DNA of 56,527 nt, taken from NCBI GenBank assembly GCA_020436935.1, contig JAGQWX010000032.1:1-56527 (forward strand), in the 5' to 3' direction. This DNA is from Saprospiraceae bacterium (GTDB lineage: Bacteria > Bacteroidota > Bacteroidia > Chitinophagales > Saprospiraceae). Made by a program: the position numbers and the translations under genes. The stretch's first letter is position 1; every line of letters begins with the position of its first letter. The notes below the pieces were generated by a model. The model did no database searches. It saw only the letters and a program-made list of their open reading frames with translations, and was not told where the DNA came from. Of the stretch, positions 30,729 through 38,672 are shown in pieces.

Positions 30729-30837
30729 TGACTTTTTACTTTTCTTATCGATATAGTTGTAAATATACTTATCGGAAAATGGATTGTTCATTATAATTAT
30801 GCAGACAAAAATTCAAAGATCAAGATGAAGCGCGTAT

Positions 30838-30887
30838 AAAATCGTCGCAAACGATTTTAGTGCTGAACTGTGATCCCCTGATCACAG
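30838..30887. other. Two consecutive perfect hairpins upstream of the sigma gene
   Basis: AAAATCGT/ACGATTTT (30838-30845 and 30851-30858, 5-nt loop) is followed after 9 nt by CTGTGATC/GATCACAG (30868-30875 and 30880-30887, 4-nt loop). Both stems are perfect 8-bp. The first ends in TTTT and could end the CHAT transcript. Then comes copy B of the dispersed element (about 30895-30990). No gene lies in 30729-31104. Confidence 0.55.
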
Positions 30888-31058
30888 CTTCTCCTAAACT
30901 AAAGTGGTACCTCCGACGAGGCTTTCTAACGCAGATATTTGAATTTTTGGCAATAATTATTTGGACAAATCTATTTCCGATAAGTATAAAACTAACCCAG
31001 GGAAAACTTTGACAAAAAAGTAAAAAAGCATTCAGGCACAATTACTTAATGATTTGTA

Positions 31059-31086
31059 TTGGCTAAACGATGTTTTTTTATATTTG
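31059..31086 (+). promoter_or_regulatory. Possible promoter of the sigma gene
   Basis: TATATTTG (31079-31086) fits the Bacteroidota -7 box. TTG at 31059-31061 (spacer 17) or 31054-31056 (spacer 22) could be the -33 box; neither spacing is ideal. The start codon is about 18 nt further on, giving a short leader. Confidence 0.4.
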
Positions 31087-31104
31087 AATCCATAATGAAA
31101 AAAT

Positions 31105-31647
31105 GTGGATTTTAGGGCGGAACAAGCCTTGGTCAAAGGTATCCTTGATCAGGACAATGAAACTTTGAAGGCTTTTTATAAAAACAATTTTCACTCGATT
31201 GAAAACCTCATATTATCAAAAGGAGGTACCAACGAAGATGCCAAGGATGTTTTCCAGGATGGTATGATTGCGCTTTACCTCAATCTGAAGAACGGAAAAT
31301 ACACCTCCATGGATGGCCATGGACTGGAAGCTTATTTCATGCAAATTTGCAAGTTCAGGTGGTATGATAAAGTGAAGAAAAAAGCCAATAAAGAACAAAG
31401 TCTCGAGCACATGACCGTCGAACCATCAGAGGATGCCGCTGGTTTTGACATTGTGGATGAACATTATAAGATCCATGAACTCATACAAAAGCTCGGAGAT
31501 AAATGCCAAACCATCCTTCGTCTCTTCTATTGGGAAAAGAAAGACATGGTAGCCATTGCATCCTATTTAAATATGGAAAGTGACTCTGTAAAAAACGCCA
31601 AATACAGATGTATCATGCAATTGAAAAAATTGGCTTTTGACAGATAA
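31105..31647 (+). CDS. ECF-type RNA polymerase sigma factor
   Basis: A 180-aa sigma-70 family protein starting with GTG (two nearby ATGs at 31094 and 31103 are in other frames). Region 2 is seen in NEDAKDVFQDGMIALYLNLKNG, and region 4 in CQTILRLFYWEKKDMVAIASYLNMESDSVKNAKYRCIMQLKKL. No region 1 or 3 is present, as in ECF factors. It directs transcription of an unknown regulon, possibly including this locus. The next gene follows after 18 nt and has an anti-sigma-like N-terminus. Confidence 0.93.
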   Translation: MDFRAEQALVKGILDQDNETLKAFYKNNFHSIENLILSKGGTNEDAKDVFQDGMIALYLNLKNGKYTSMDGHGLEAYFMQICKFRWYDKVKKKANKEQSLEHMTVEPSEDAAGFDIVDEHYKIHELIQKLGDKCQTILRLFYWEKKDMVAIASYLNMESDSVKNAKYRCIMQLKKLAFDR

Positions 31648-31665
31648 ATCCACATCTACAGGAAA

Positions 31666-32394
31666 ATGAAATTTGATATAGCATATATAGAAAAATACCT
31701 CGATGGCCAACTGGACAACCAGGCTTCCCTTGAATTTGAACAGGAAATGTCATCAGACCCTTCACTCAGGCAGGAAGTCGAAGATCTCAGAACTCTAAAA
31801 TCTGCGTTGGAGACCCGGGCATTGAGAGAAAAGCTGGAAGCCATCATGGAAGAGCCGGCAGTCTCAGCAGAGCAGCCAAAAAGCAATAAGGGTATCGGCG
31901 CATCCAGATGGATCTTGGTTGCCCTACTATTAATGGCCACTTTGGCATTGCTTTATTATGTTGGCAAACAACTAAAAACCAAAGAAGTGCCCCAAATGGA
32001 ATATGCTGCATATTTTCAAAAAGATCCCGGACTACCTACTCCAATGGGAGCTCCCGCCGGTGAATACACCCTCATGGACGCCATGGTAGACTATAAGGCG
32101 GGCAATTATGAGATGTCATTGCTCAAACTCGGCCAATTACAAAATTACACCGATACCATCACCTACTACAAAGCCCTGAATTTGTACGAAATGGGCATGA
32201 AAGAAATCGCCATTGATTCTCTCAAACGCATCGCTCCCGAATCAGGCTATGCCAACCGGTCATTGTGGTATCAACTCAAATGTTATCTGGATTTGGGCAA
32301 TTATGCACAGGCAAAAGTATTGCTGAAAGATATCGACCCTGCAACAGAAGGGTTTGAAGAAGTATCCAAGTGGTTGAATCAGCAAAGCAATTGA
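31666..32394 (+). CDS. Membrane protein, anti-sigma-like N-terminus and TPR-like C-terminus
   Basis: A 242-aa protein. Residues 1-50 (FDIAYIEKYLDGQLDNQASLEFEQEMSSD..L) look like the short helix pair at the start of many Bacteroidota anti-sigma proteins, lacking a zinc HxxxCxxC motif. One membrane helix lies at about 85-103 (WILVALLLMATLALLYYVG). Residues about 130-242 carry TPR-like helices (AMVDYKAGNYEMSLLKLGQL, KALNLYEMGMKEIAIDSLK, LGNYAQAKVLLKDI) and should be periplasmic. It follows the sigma gene by 18 nt. The anti-sigma role is inferred from N-terminus, topology and position. Confidence 0.8.
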   Translation: MKFDIAYIEKYLDGQLDNQASLEFEQEMSSDPSLRQEVEDLRTLKSALETRALREKLEAIMEEPAVSAEQPKSNKGIGASRWILVALLLMATLALLYYVGKQLKTKEVPQMEYAAYFQKDPGLPTPMGAPAGEYTLMDAMVDYKAGNYEMSLLKLGQLQNYTDTITYYKALNLYEMGMKEIAIDSLKRIAPESGYANRSLWYQLKCYLDLGNYAQAKVLLKDIDPATEGFEEVSKWLNQQSN

Positions 32395-32534
32395 TATCGG
32401 TTTTATCGGACGCTCGGTGTATCACTTTTTATAAAATTCTGCAGGCTCATCTAAATGTCGATGATGCAGAATGTGTCATGTTGAGAGGGCATTGAGCCAA
32501 GTTTATTTTCATATATTTGCGTTTTTATAATGAG

Positions 32535-32590
32535 TTAGCTGTTAGCTGTTAGCTGTTAGCTGTTAGCTGTTAGCTGTTAGCTGTTAGCTG
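32535..32590. repeat. Heptamer array (TTAGCTG) x8
   Basis: Eight perfect tandem copies of the 7-mer TTAGCTG. Related single words (GTTAGTCTTTGG, TTTGGTCTTTAGG) continue to 32800, with two copies of a GGATTCCCTTTAGGGCCAAG-like block (about 32685 and 32780). Confidence 0.95.
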
Positions 32591-32824
32591 TTGGTCTTTG
32601 GTCTTTGGAGGGCTGATTCCTTTTAGGGTCAGGGTAGAGCGAGGCGAGTTAGCTGTTAGTCTTTGGTCTTTAGTCTTTGGAGGGAGGGTTCCCTTTAGGG
32701 CCAAGATAGAGCGCGAGGCGAATGAGGTGTTAGGTGTTGGCTGTTGGTCTTTGGTCTTTAGGCTTTGGCTTTTGGAGGGCGGATTCCCTTTAGGGCCAAG
32801 ATAGAGCGCGAGGCGAATGAGGTG

Positions 32825-32915
32825 TTAGGTGTTAGGTGTTAGGTGTTAGGTGTTAGGTGTTAGGTGTTAGGTGTTAGGTGTTAGGTGTTAGGTGTTAGGT
32901 GTTAGGTGTTAGGTG
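32825..32915. repeat. Heptamer array (TTAGGTG) x13
   Basis: Thirteen perfect tandem copies of the 7-mer TTAGGTG (91 bp). One base separates it from TTAGCTG in the array 250 bp upstream. The GG doublet every 7 nt could allow two-tier G-quadruplexes on the plus strand. ATCTGCG words like those at the window start follow (32955-32992). Confidence 0.95.
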
Positions 32916-33081
32916 TTAAATATTGGTTTTCCCAAGAAAATGCCAGCAAATTTCAGCGAAAATCTGCGCACCTTTCAGCGAAAATCTGCGGGAAATAACA
33001 CTTGAACAGCGTTTTGGCACTTTGGCGTTTTGGCGTTTTGGCACTTTGTATATAAAAAAATTCGTAATTCGTAATTCCAAA

Positions 33082-33316
33082 AAAACCACCTGAAAATCAA
33101 AGCATTAATAACAATTAGATCATTATACCATTAGATAATTAGATCATTAAAAAATAAAACCACATGAAAATCAAAGCATTAATAACAATTAGATCATTAT
33201 ACCATTAGATAATTAGATCATTAAAGAATAAAACCACATGAAAATCAGATTATTAAAAACATTAGATCATTAAATTATCAGATCATTAGATAATTAGATC
33301 ATTAGATAATTCAAAC
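33082..33316. repeat. 74-bp tandem repeats directly upstream of uvrD
   Basis: Starts at 33082, 33156 and 33230 give a 74-bp period; copies 1 and 2 are almost the same, copy 3 decays into ATTAGATCATTA / ATTAGATAATT words that reach to the uvrD start codon. Very AT-rich. The uvrD promoter must lie in or before this array; I could not place it. Confidence 0.85.
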
Positions 33317-35599
33317 ATGAGCAACGCAGTAGGCTATTCATATTTATCGACATTAAACGACGTGCAGAGGAATGCAGTGACCACCATCCACGGGCCGGTC
33401 ATGGTGATTGCGGGACCAGGGTCCGGAAAAACTAGGGTGCTTACCTTTCGCATAGCACATTTATTGAACTCCGGAGCACATCCCGGACAGGTCCTGGCGC
33501 TGACATTTACCAATAAGGCGGCCAGAGAGATGAAAGAAAGGATAGAAAAAGTGGCAGGCAATGACGCCAATAAGGTTTGGGCCGGTACATTCCACTCCCT
33601 TTTTGCCAGGATCCTGCGCGCTGAAGCACACCGCATCGGTTATCCAAACGACTTTACCATTTACGATTCTGACGATACCAAGAGCGTGCTCGGCGACATC
33701 ATCAAGTCGATGAATCTCGACAAAAAAGTATACGCACCGGGACAAGTCAGGGCCAGGATTTCAGCCGCCAAGTCCAACCTCATCACACCAAAAGCCTACG
33801 CAGCCAACGACGACCTGATGGCCCTCGACCGCATGGACCGCAGGCCCCTCATTTACCAGATTTATGAAAAATATGTGGCCAAATGTCTCAGGGCCGGCGC
33901 CATGGATTTCGACGACCTCCTGCTGCAGATGTACAAGCTTTTGTACCAAAACCCGGACAATGTCAGGGAAAAATACCAGCGCCAATTCAAATATGTACTG
34001 GTGGATGAGTTTCAGGATACCAACTACCTCCAGTACCAGATCATCAAGATACTGACCAAATACCAGGGCAGTGAGGAAAACATATGCATCGTAGGGGATG
34101 ACGCGCAGAGCATCTACTCCTTCCGAGGTGCGACCATAGAGAACATCCTTCAGTTTGAGCACGACTACCCGACCGTGCAAACCTTCAAACTGGAGCAGAA
34201 TTACCGTTCAACGAGCTTTATAGTAGAAGCAGCCAACGAGGTCATCACCAACAATAAAAAGCAGATCCAGAAAAAGATCTTCACCGAAAAAGGCGATGGC
34301 ATGAAGATCAAACTGATCAAGGCCATGACCGATACCGAAGAAGGGAAAAGAGTGGCCGACACCATCATTGAGCAAAAAAACAGGTTCAACCTTTCCAATA
34401 AAGATTTCGCCATCCTGTACAGGACCAATGGTCAGTCGAGGATATTTGAAGAACAACTCAGGAGGTACAACATCGCCTACCGCATCTACGGAGGTCTGAG
34501 TTTTTACTCCCGCAAGGAGATCAAAGACCTGGTTTCCTACCTGCGTCTGGTGGTCAACGACAAAGACGACGAAGCTTTGAAGCGCGTAATCAATTACCCC
34601 AAAAGGGGGATCGGCAATTCGACCATCGATCAGATCGCCCAGATGGCAGACGACAATGAGGTATCCATGTGGGAAGTGTTGTCCAGGATAGAATTCAATT
34701 CAAGGGCCGCAAAAAGTGTGGGTGAGTTTGTGGGCATCATCAAGGCGGCAAAAGCCAAGGCCATGCTGAGCAACGCCTACGACGCAGCCGTTTATATCGC
34801 AAAAGCCTCGGGCATTCTTTCTGAGCTGAAGAGCGACACCAGTCTCGAAGGTCAGGGCAGAATAGAAAACCTCAACTCGCTCCTGGATGGTATCAAAGAA
34901 TTTGTCGAAGACGACGAAATAGCAGAAGGAGAGACCACCATGGACAAAAGCCTCGCTGCCTTCCTGCAGACCATCTCCCTGATGACCGACCAGGACAATG
35001 ACGCCGAAGACCAGGACACCGTCACCTTGATGAGCATACACGCCGCCAAGGGGCTGGAATTCAAGTCTGTATTTGTCGTAGGTCTGGAAGAAAACCTCTT
35101 CCCCTCTTACCAATCCCTGATCACCCAGGACCAGGTCGACGAAGAAAGACGATTGTTTTATGTAGCCATCACACGGGCAGAAGAACACCTTACCCTGACC
35201 TACGCCAACAGCCGCTATCAATTTGGCAATATGCGCTTCAATGATCCCAGCAGGTTTATAGAAGAAATTGGCGATAAAAACTACGACCCGCTGACCATCA
35301 TGTCCAATAAGGCCAGCAGCGAGATCAAGTCCAATCCATTCGGCGAGCCCAAACTACTGGGCAATTTCAAAACCAAGGCCCTCAATCAGCCCCTGCCTAC
35401 CGTAGACCCGGCCACATTTGTAGCCAACAAGCCGGAAGAGATCAAGGTGGGTCAAAAAGTACTCCACCTCAAGTTCGGCCTCGGCGAGGTAAAACACATC
35501 GACCAGTCGATGATTGCCACGATCTTGTTTGAGCAGTTGGCGGACAGGCCGGAGAAGAGGATTGTGTTGAATTATACGAAATTGCAGATTGTGGAGTAG
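33317..35599 (+). CDS. uvrD: UvrD/PcrA-type superfamily 1 DNA helicase
   Basis: A 760-aa ATP-dependent 3'-5' DNA helicase for repair and replication. Seen in order: Q-motif LNDVQRNAV (13-21), Walker A AGPGSGKT (32-39), motif Ia TFTNKAAREM, motif II D230-EFQD, motif III GDDAQSIYSFRGA, motif IV QNYRS, motif V VTLMSIHAAKGLEF, motif VI YVAITRAEEHLTLTYA. The C-terminal Tudor-like PcrA tail (GQKVLHLKFGLGEVKHID) is intact. This tail is the very part that occurs again, decayed, at 35787. The codon use is more GC-rich than that of the genes in the island behind it. Whether uvrD or pcrA is the better name cannot be decided here. Confidence 0.95.
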   Translation: MSNAVGYSYLSTLNDVQRNAVTTIHGPVMVIAGPGSGKTRVLTFRIAHLLNSGAHPGQVLALTFTNKAAREMKERIEKVAGNDANKVWAGTFHSLFARILRAEAHRIGYPNDFTIYDSDDTKSVLGDIIKSMNLDKKVYAPGQVRARISAAKSNLITPKAYAANDDLMALDRMDRRPLIYQIYEKYVAKCLRAGAMDFDDLLLQMYKLLYQNPDNVREKYQRQFKYVLVDEFQDTNYLQYQIIKILTKYQGSEENICIVGDDAQSIYSFRGATIENILQFEHDYPTVQTFKLEQNYRSTSFIVEAANEVITNNKKQIQKKIFTEKGDGMKIKLIKAMTDTEEGKRVADTIIEQKNRFNLSNKDFAILYRTNGQSRIFEEQLRRYNIAYRIYGGLSFYSRKEIKDLVSYLRLVVNDKDDEALKRVINYPKRGIGNSTIDQIAQMADDNEVSMWEVLSRIEFNSRAAKSVGEFVGIIKAAKAKAMLSNAYDAAVYIAKASGILSELKSDTSLEGQGRIENLNSLLDGIKEFVEDDEIAEGETTMDKSLAAFLQTISLMTDQDNDAEDQDTVTLMSIHAAKGLEFKSVFVVGLEENLFPSYQSLITQDQVDEERRLFYVAITRAEEHLTLTYANSRYQFGNMRFNDPSRFIEEIGDKNYDPLTIMSNKASSEIKSNPFGEPKLLGNFKTKALNQPLPTVDPATFVANKPEEIKVGQKVLHLKFGLGEVKHIDQSMIATILFEQLADRPEKRIVLNYTKLQIVE

Positions 35600-35612
35600 G
35601 GAGAGGGAATAA

Positions 35613-35786
35613 AAAAATAGCTTCGAAATTGGATTGTTTGGTAATTGGGAGCAATTCTACAATCCAAATTTTAAACCCGTCGAATTCGAAGGGTTTAGAA
35701 AGCAAGCTGGGCGTAACAGTTTTCTGATCTACAAAAAAGATGCACTGAACCTACCAATGCCATTGGTATTATTTCAAAACTAGAAA
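35613..35786 (+). pseudogene. KilA-N domain remnant, frameshifted
   Basis: Fourteen nt after the uvrD stop one frame reads EIGLFGNWEQFYNPNFKP and then VEFEGFRKQAGRNSFL, matching the body of KilA-N domains as I know them (WEQ..NP.F..VEF...K.QAG.NSF). After a frame change it continues as EPTNAIGIISK, the usual next KilA-N phrase (KTNAIGIISKAGRYGGTYAH). It then stops abruptly where the copy of the uvrD end begins. Start and end of the gene are missing. KilA-N proteins are phage or defence-island DNA-binding proteins. Confidence 0.75.
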
Positions 35787-35906
35787 GGAAGAGATCAAAG
35801 TGGGGCAAAAGTACTCCACCTCAATTTTGGCTTCGGTAAGGTAAAACACATCGATCGGTTTAACTTTGCCACCATTGTGTTAAAGCAGCTGGCGGACAGG
35901 CCCGAG
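35787..35906 (+). pseudogene. Decayed second copy of the uvrD 3' end
   Basis: 120 nt that align with uvrD 35434-35554 (residues about 707-746). By hand I count 22 differences including one deleted A, about 82 percent identity. The deletion breaks the frame. The rest of 35907-36200 shows nothing recognisable. Confidence 0.85.
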
Positions 35907-36207
35907 ATATTATCTTTTTGAAAAGACTTTCAGACGAACTTAACTTGGGTACAAACGAGTTGTATTACTATTTTAACCCCCAAACCTTGTTGACGAACCA
36001 CAAGATTACCTAAGATAAAATAATGCACCGATTACAAAAAAAGCAAATTTTTGCTATCCAATGATAAGATCATTTTGCTTTTTAATTCTGTAAAATTAGA
36101 CCTTCAGTAAGGTCAATAGAGCCTTTCTTTCCAAATAAACAGAAGTACAACAAACAAAGATTGAATAATTTGTAGAATGCCTACATGAAAATAAATTTCA
36201 AGACATC

Positions 36208-36238
36208 TTGACAATTTCAGATATATCGTATACATTTG
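36208..36238 (+). promoter_or_regulatory. Promoter of the restriction-modification locus
   Basis: TTG (36208-36210) and TACATTTG (36231-36238), 20 nt apart, fit the Bacteroidota consensus. The first start codon of the locus is 24 nt downstream. It is the only convincing promoter I found in front of the tightly packed genes up to 40427. Confidence 0.65.
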
Positions 36239-36262
36239 TAGCTTTATTACAAAGAAATAAAA

Positions 36263-36829
36263 TTGAAAAAGTTAATAAAAGACGTTGCAAATATTCATAC
36301 TGGGCTCTTTGCAAAGCCTGTTGATACTGGCGAAGTGGTCTATTTGCAATCAAAACATTTTGACGAAAATGGAAAATTATTGAACGAATTGCACCCTGAC
36401 CTTTTTGCAAATTCCATTTCTGAAAAACACCTTCTAAAAAATGGAGATGTCATTTTTGCAGCCAAAGGTACAAAAAACTTTGCTGCCGTATTTGAAGGAC
36501 ACAATTTACGTGCTGTAGCTTCGACCTCCTTTTTTGTTTTAAGGATTTCAGACAGAGTTTTGTTACCAAAGTATCTGGCTTGGTTTCTTAACCACCCATA
36601 TACACAAGCAATATTAAAAAGTAATGCAAGAGGAACTGCAATTCCCTCAATCAGGAAAACCGTTTTGGATGAAATGGAAATTGTCATCCCTGCCCTTGAA
36701 AAGCAAATCATTATTTTGGAGCTTTCCAGGCTTGGAAATTTAGAAACTGAATTAAGAAATCAGATTACTGCTCTTAAACGACAATTATTAGAACAAACCA
36801 TTATTAACGAAATAAATAAGAATATATGA
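36263..36829 (+). CDS. Half-size HsdS: one target-recognition domain
   Basis: A 188-aa protein starting with TTG (no in-frame ATG early on). Residues 1-140 read as one target-recognition domain of a type I specificity subunit (KLIKDVANIHTGLFAKP, NGDVIFAAKGTKNFAAVFE, YLAWFLNHPYTQAIL, ARGTAIPSIRKTVLDEMEIVIP). The end is one long helix (LEKQIIILELSRLGNLETEL..LKRQLLEQ). Full HsdS has two such halves, so this form would need to pair with itself or with the other subunit. Its end overlaps the next ORF by 4 nt (ATGA). It is the first gene behind the promoter. Confidence 0.85.
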   Translation: MKKLIKDVANIHTGLFAKPVDTGEVVYLQSKHFDENGKLLNELHPDLFANSISEKHLLKNGDVIFAAKGTKNFAAVFEGHNLRAVASTSFFVLRISDRVLLPKYLAWFLNHPYTQAILKSNARGTAIPSIRKTVLDEMEIVIPALEKQIIILELSRLGNLETELRNQITALKRQLLEQTIINEINKNI

Positions 36830-37080
36830 CCATTAATATTCCATGCCCAAATTGTGGATGCCAATATTGTGATGCTGAAACAAAATTGGGTAACAGGGTT
36901 AAGATTGAAATCTGCAGATGTAATGACGGAAGTGGCGAATTTACTGTTTCCATCATACCTCAAAACAATGATGAGATTTTCTATGAAAAACATCGGTGCT
37001 CTCAAGAAGAAGTTGCTAATTGTCTGACAGCAAGGTTTAATATTGACCTAAGCACAATGAATCATCAATGTTTTAATTAA
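36826..37080 (+). CDS. Small Cys-rich protein, possible zinc ribbon
   Basis: An 84-aa protein of unknown function. PCPNCGCQYCDAE gives C7, C10, C12 and C15, and further Cys at about 30, 32, 58, 65 and 82; the first group can bind zinc. Coupled by ATGA overlap to the half-HsdS gene and ending 6 nt before hsdM, so it is part of the same operon. It could be a subunit or regulator of the modification complex; nothing proves that. Confidence 0.7.
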   Translation: MTINIPCPNCGCQYCDAETKLGNRVKIEICRCNDGSGEFTVSIIPQNNDEIFYEKHRCSQEEVANCLTARFNIDLSTMNHQCFN

Positions 37081-37086
37081 GAAACT

Positions 37087-38670
37087 ATGCCAAATAAAAT
37101 CACTCAGAAAGACATCAACGATGCGGTTTGGAAAGCTTGCGACACCTTTAGAGGCAGCATTGACCCAAGTGTGTACAAAGACTATGTGCTCACCATGCTA
37201 TTCCTAAAATACCTCAGCGATGTACATGACGATAAAAGGGAAAGCTACTTGGCCAAATATAACGGTGATGCAGAAAGAGCCAAACGTGCCATGCAACACG
37301 AACGTTTTGTAGTGCCAGAGCATAGTCACTTTAAGTTTCTATATGAATCACGTAATGAAGCCAATATTGGCGAACTGATCAATATTGCATTGGCAGATTT
37401 GGAAGAGGCCAACCGAGAGAAACTGTACAGCGAAGATGGTGCTGGTATTTTCCAAAACATCGACTTTAACAATAGCAAATTAGGTGAACCCAAAGACAAA
37501 AACCAACGGCTAAAAACCTTATTAATTGATTTCAACTCAGATAAACTAGACCTTCGTCCATCTCATTTAGGAGGAAATGACATCATTGGTGGGGCTTATG
37601 AATTTCTTATTTCTAACTTTGCAAGTGATGCGGGTAAAAAGGCAGGTGAATTTTTTACACCATCAGAAGTATCTACCCTTCTAGCTAAATTGACAAAAAG
37701 CAAACCAGGTTCTCGCATTTGTGACCCTACATGTGGTTCAGGTTCTTTATTGATTAAAGCCGGTAACGAGGTGGACTCAGAAAATTTTTCTCTATACGGG
37801 CAAGAAGCCAACGGTAGCACCTGGGCTTTGGCTGTAATGAACATGTTTTTGCATGGTTTCGACAATGCGACGATTCGTTGGGGCGATACCATACGCAACC
37901 CGAAACTGAAAGAAGGTGACACACTAATGAAGTTTGATACCGTAGTGGCAAATCCGCCCTTCTCATTAGACAAATGGGGAAAGGTAGAAGACAAAGATGG
38001 CGATAAAACCACTGTGAGTTATGACCCTGAAAGCGATAAATACAATCGTTTTTGGCGTGGTGTGCCGCCCAAAAGTAAAGGCGATTGGGCGTTCATCAGC
38101 CACATGATAGAAACGCTGAACGAACACGGAAAAGCCGGTGTGGTAGTGCCACATGGCGTATTATTCCGAGGCAGCAGTGAAGGCCGTATACGCCAACGCA
38201 CCATTGAGGAAAATCTGCTAGAAGCAATAATTGGATTACCTGCCAACCTGTTTTTTGGCACAGGAATTCCGGCAGCTATTTTGATTTTTAATAAGCAAAA
38301 AGCATTCAGTTCGAGTGGCGTCGAGAACAACAACTTTTTGTTCATAGATGCCAGCAAACATTACGAATCTGCCAAAAACCAAAACAAGCTGCGTGAAAGC
38401 GACATCAACCACATTGTAAATACATATCGTGATTTTGCGACTGGTAAACTTAAGCCCGGTGTGGTGGAAGATAAATACAGCTATGTAGCCACGCCTGAAG
38501 AAATACAGGAAAACGACTACAACCTGAACATCCCCCGCTATGTGGACACCTTTGAAGAAGAAGCCGAAGTGGATATTGCTGCGGTACAGAGGGAGATCGA
38601 GCAACTGGAAGGTGAATTAAAGAAAGTACAAGGAGAGATTGAGGTTTATCTAAAACAATTAGTAACCTAG
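37087..38670 (+). CDS. hsdM: Type I restriction-modification DNA methylase (HsdM)
   Basis: A 527-aa N6-adenine methyltransferase. HsdM_N helices (residues about 8-150), then GEFFTP at 187, SAM-binding motif I DPTCGSGSLL (about 213) and catalytic N289-PPF. The C-terminal coiled region (VDIAAVQREIEQLEGELKKVQGEI) should contact HsdS. All key residues are present, so it should be active. It forms the M2S core with the specificity protein and R subunits with HsdR. Confidence 0.96.
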   Translation: MPNKITQKDINDAVWKACDTFRGSIDPSVYKDYVLTMLFLKYLSDVHDDKRESYLAKYNGDAERAKRAMQHERFVVPEHSHFKFLYESRNEANIGELINIALADLEEANREKLYSEDGAGIFQNIDFNNSKLGEPKDKNQRLKTLLIDFNSDKLDLRPSHLGGNDIIGGAYEFLISNFASDAGKKAGEFFTPSEVSTLLAKLTKSKPGSRICDPTCGSGSLLIKAGNEVDSENFSLYGQEANGSTWALAVMNMFLHGFDNATIRWGDTIRNPKLKEGDTLMKFDTVVANPPFSLDKWGKVEDKDGDKTTVSYDPESDKYNRFWRGVPPKSKGDWAFISHMIETLNEHGKAGVVVPHGVLFRGSSEGRIRQRTIEENLLEAIIGLPANLFFGTGIPAAILIFNKQKAFSSSGVENNNFLFIDASKHYESAKNQNKLRESDINHIVNTYRDFATGKLKPGVVEDKYSYVATPEEIQENDYNLNIPRYVDTFEEEAEVDIAAVQREIEQLEGELKKVQGEIEVYLKQLVT

Positions 38671-38672
38671 AA

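Noticed and set aside
32535-32915. Possible CRISPR array or telomere-like end
   Set aside because: Units are 7 bp without spacers, and there are no cas genes; the array is internal and followed by genes, so it is not a replicon end.
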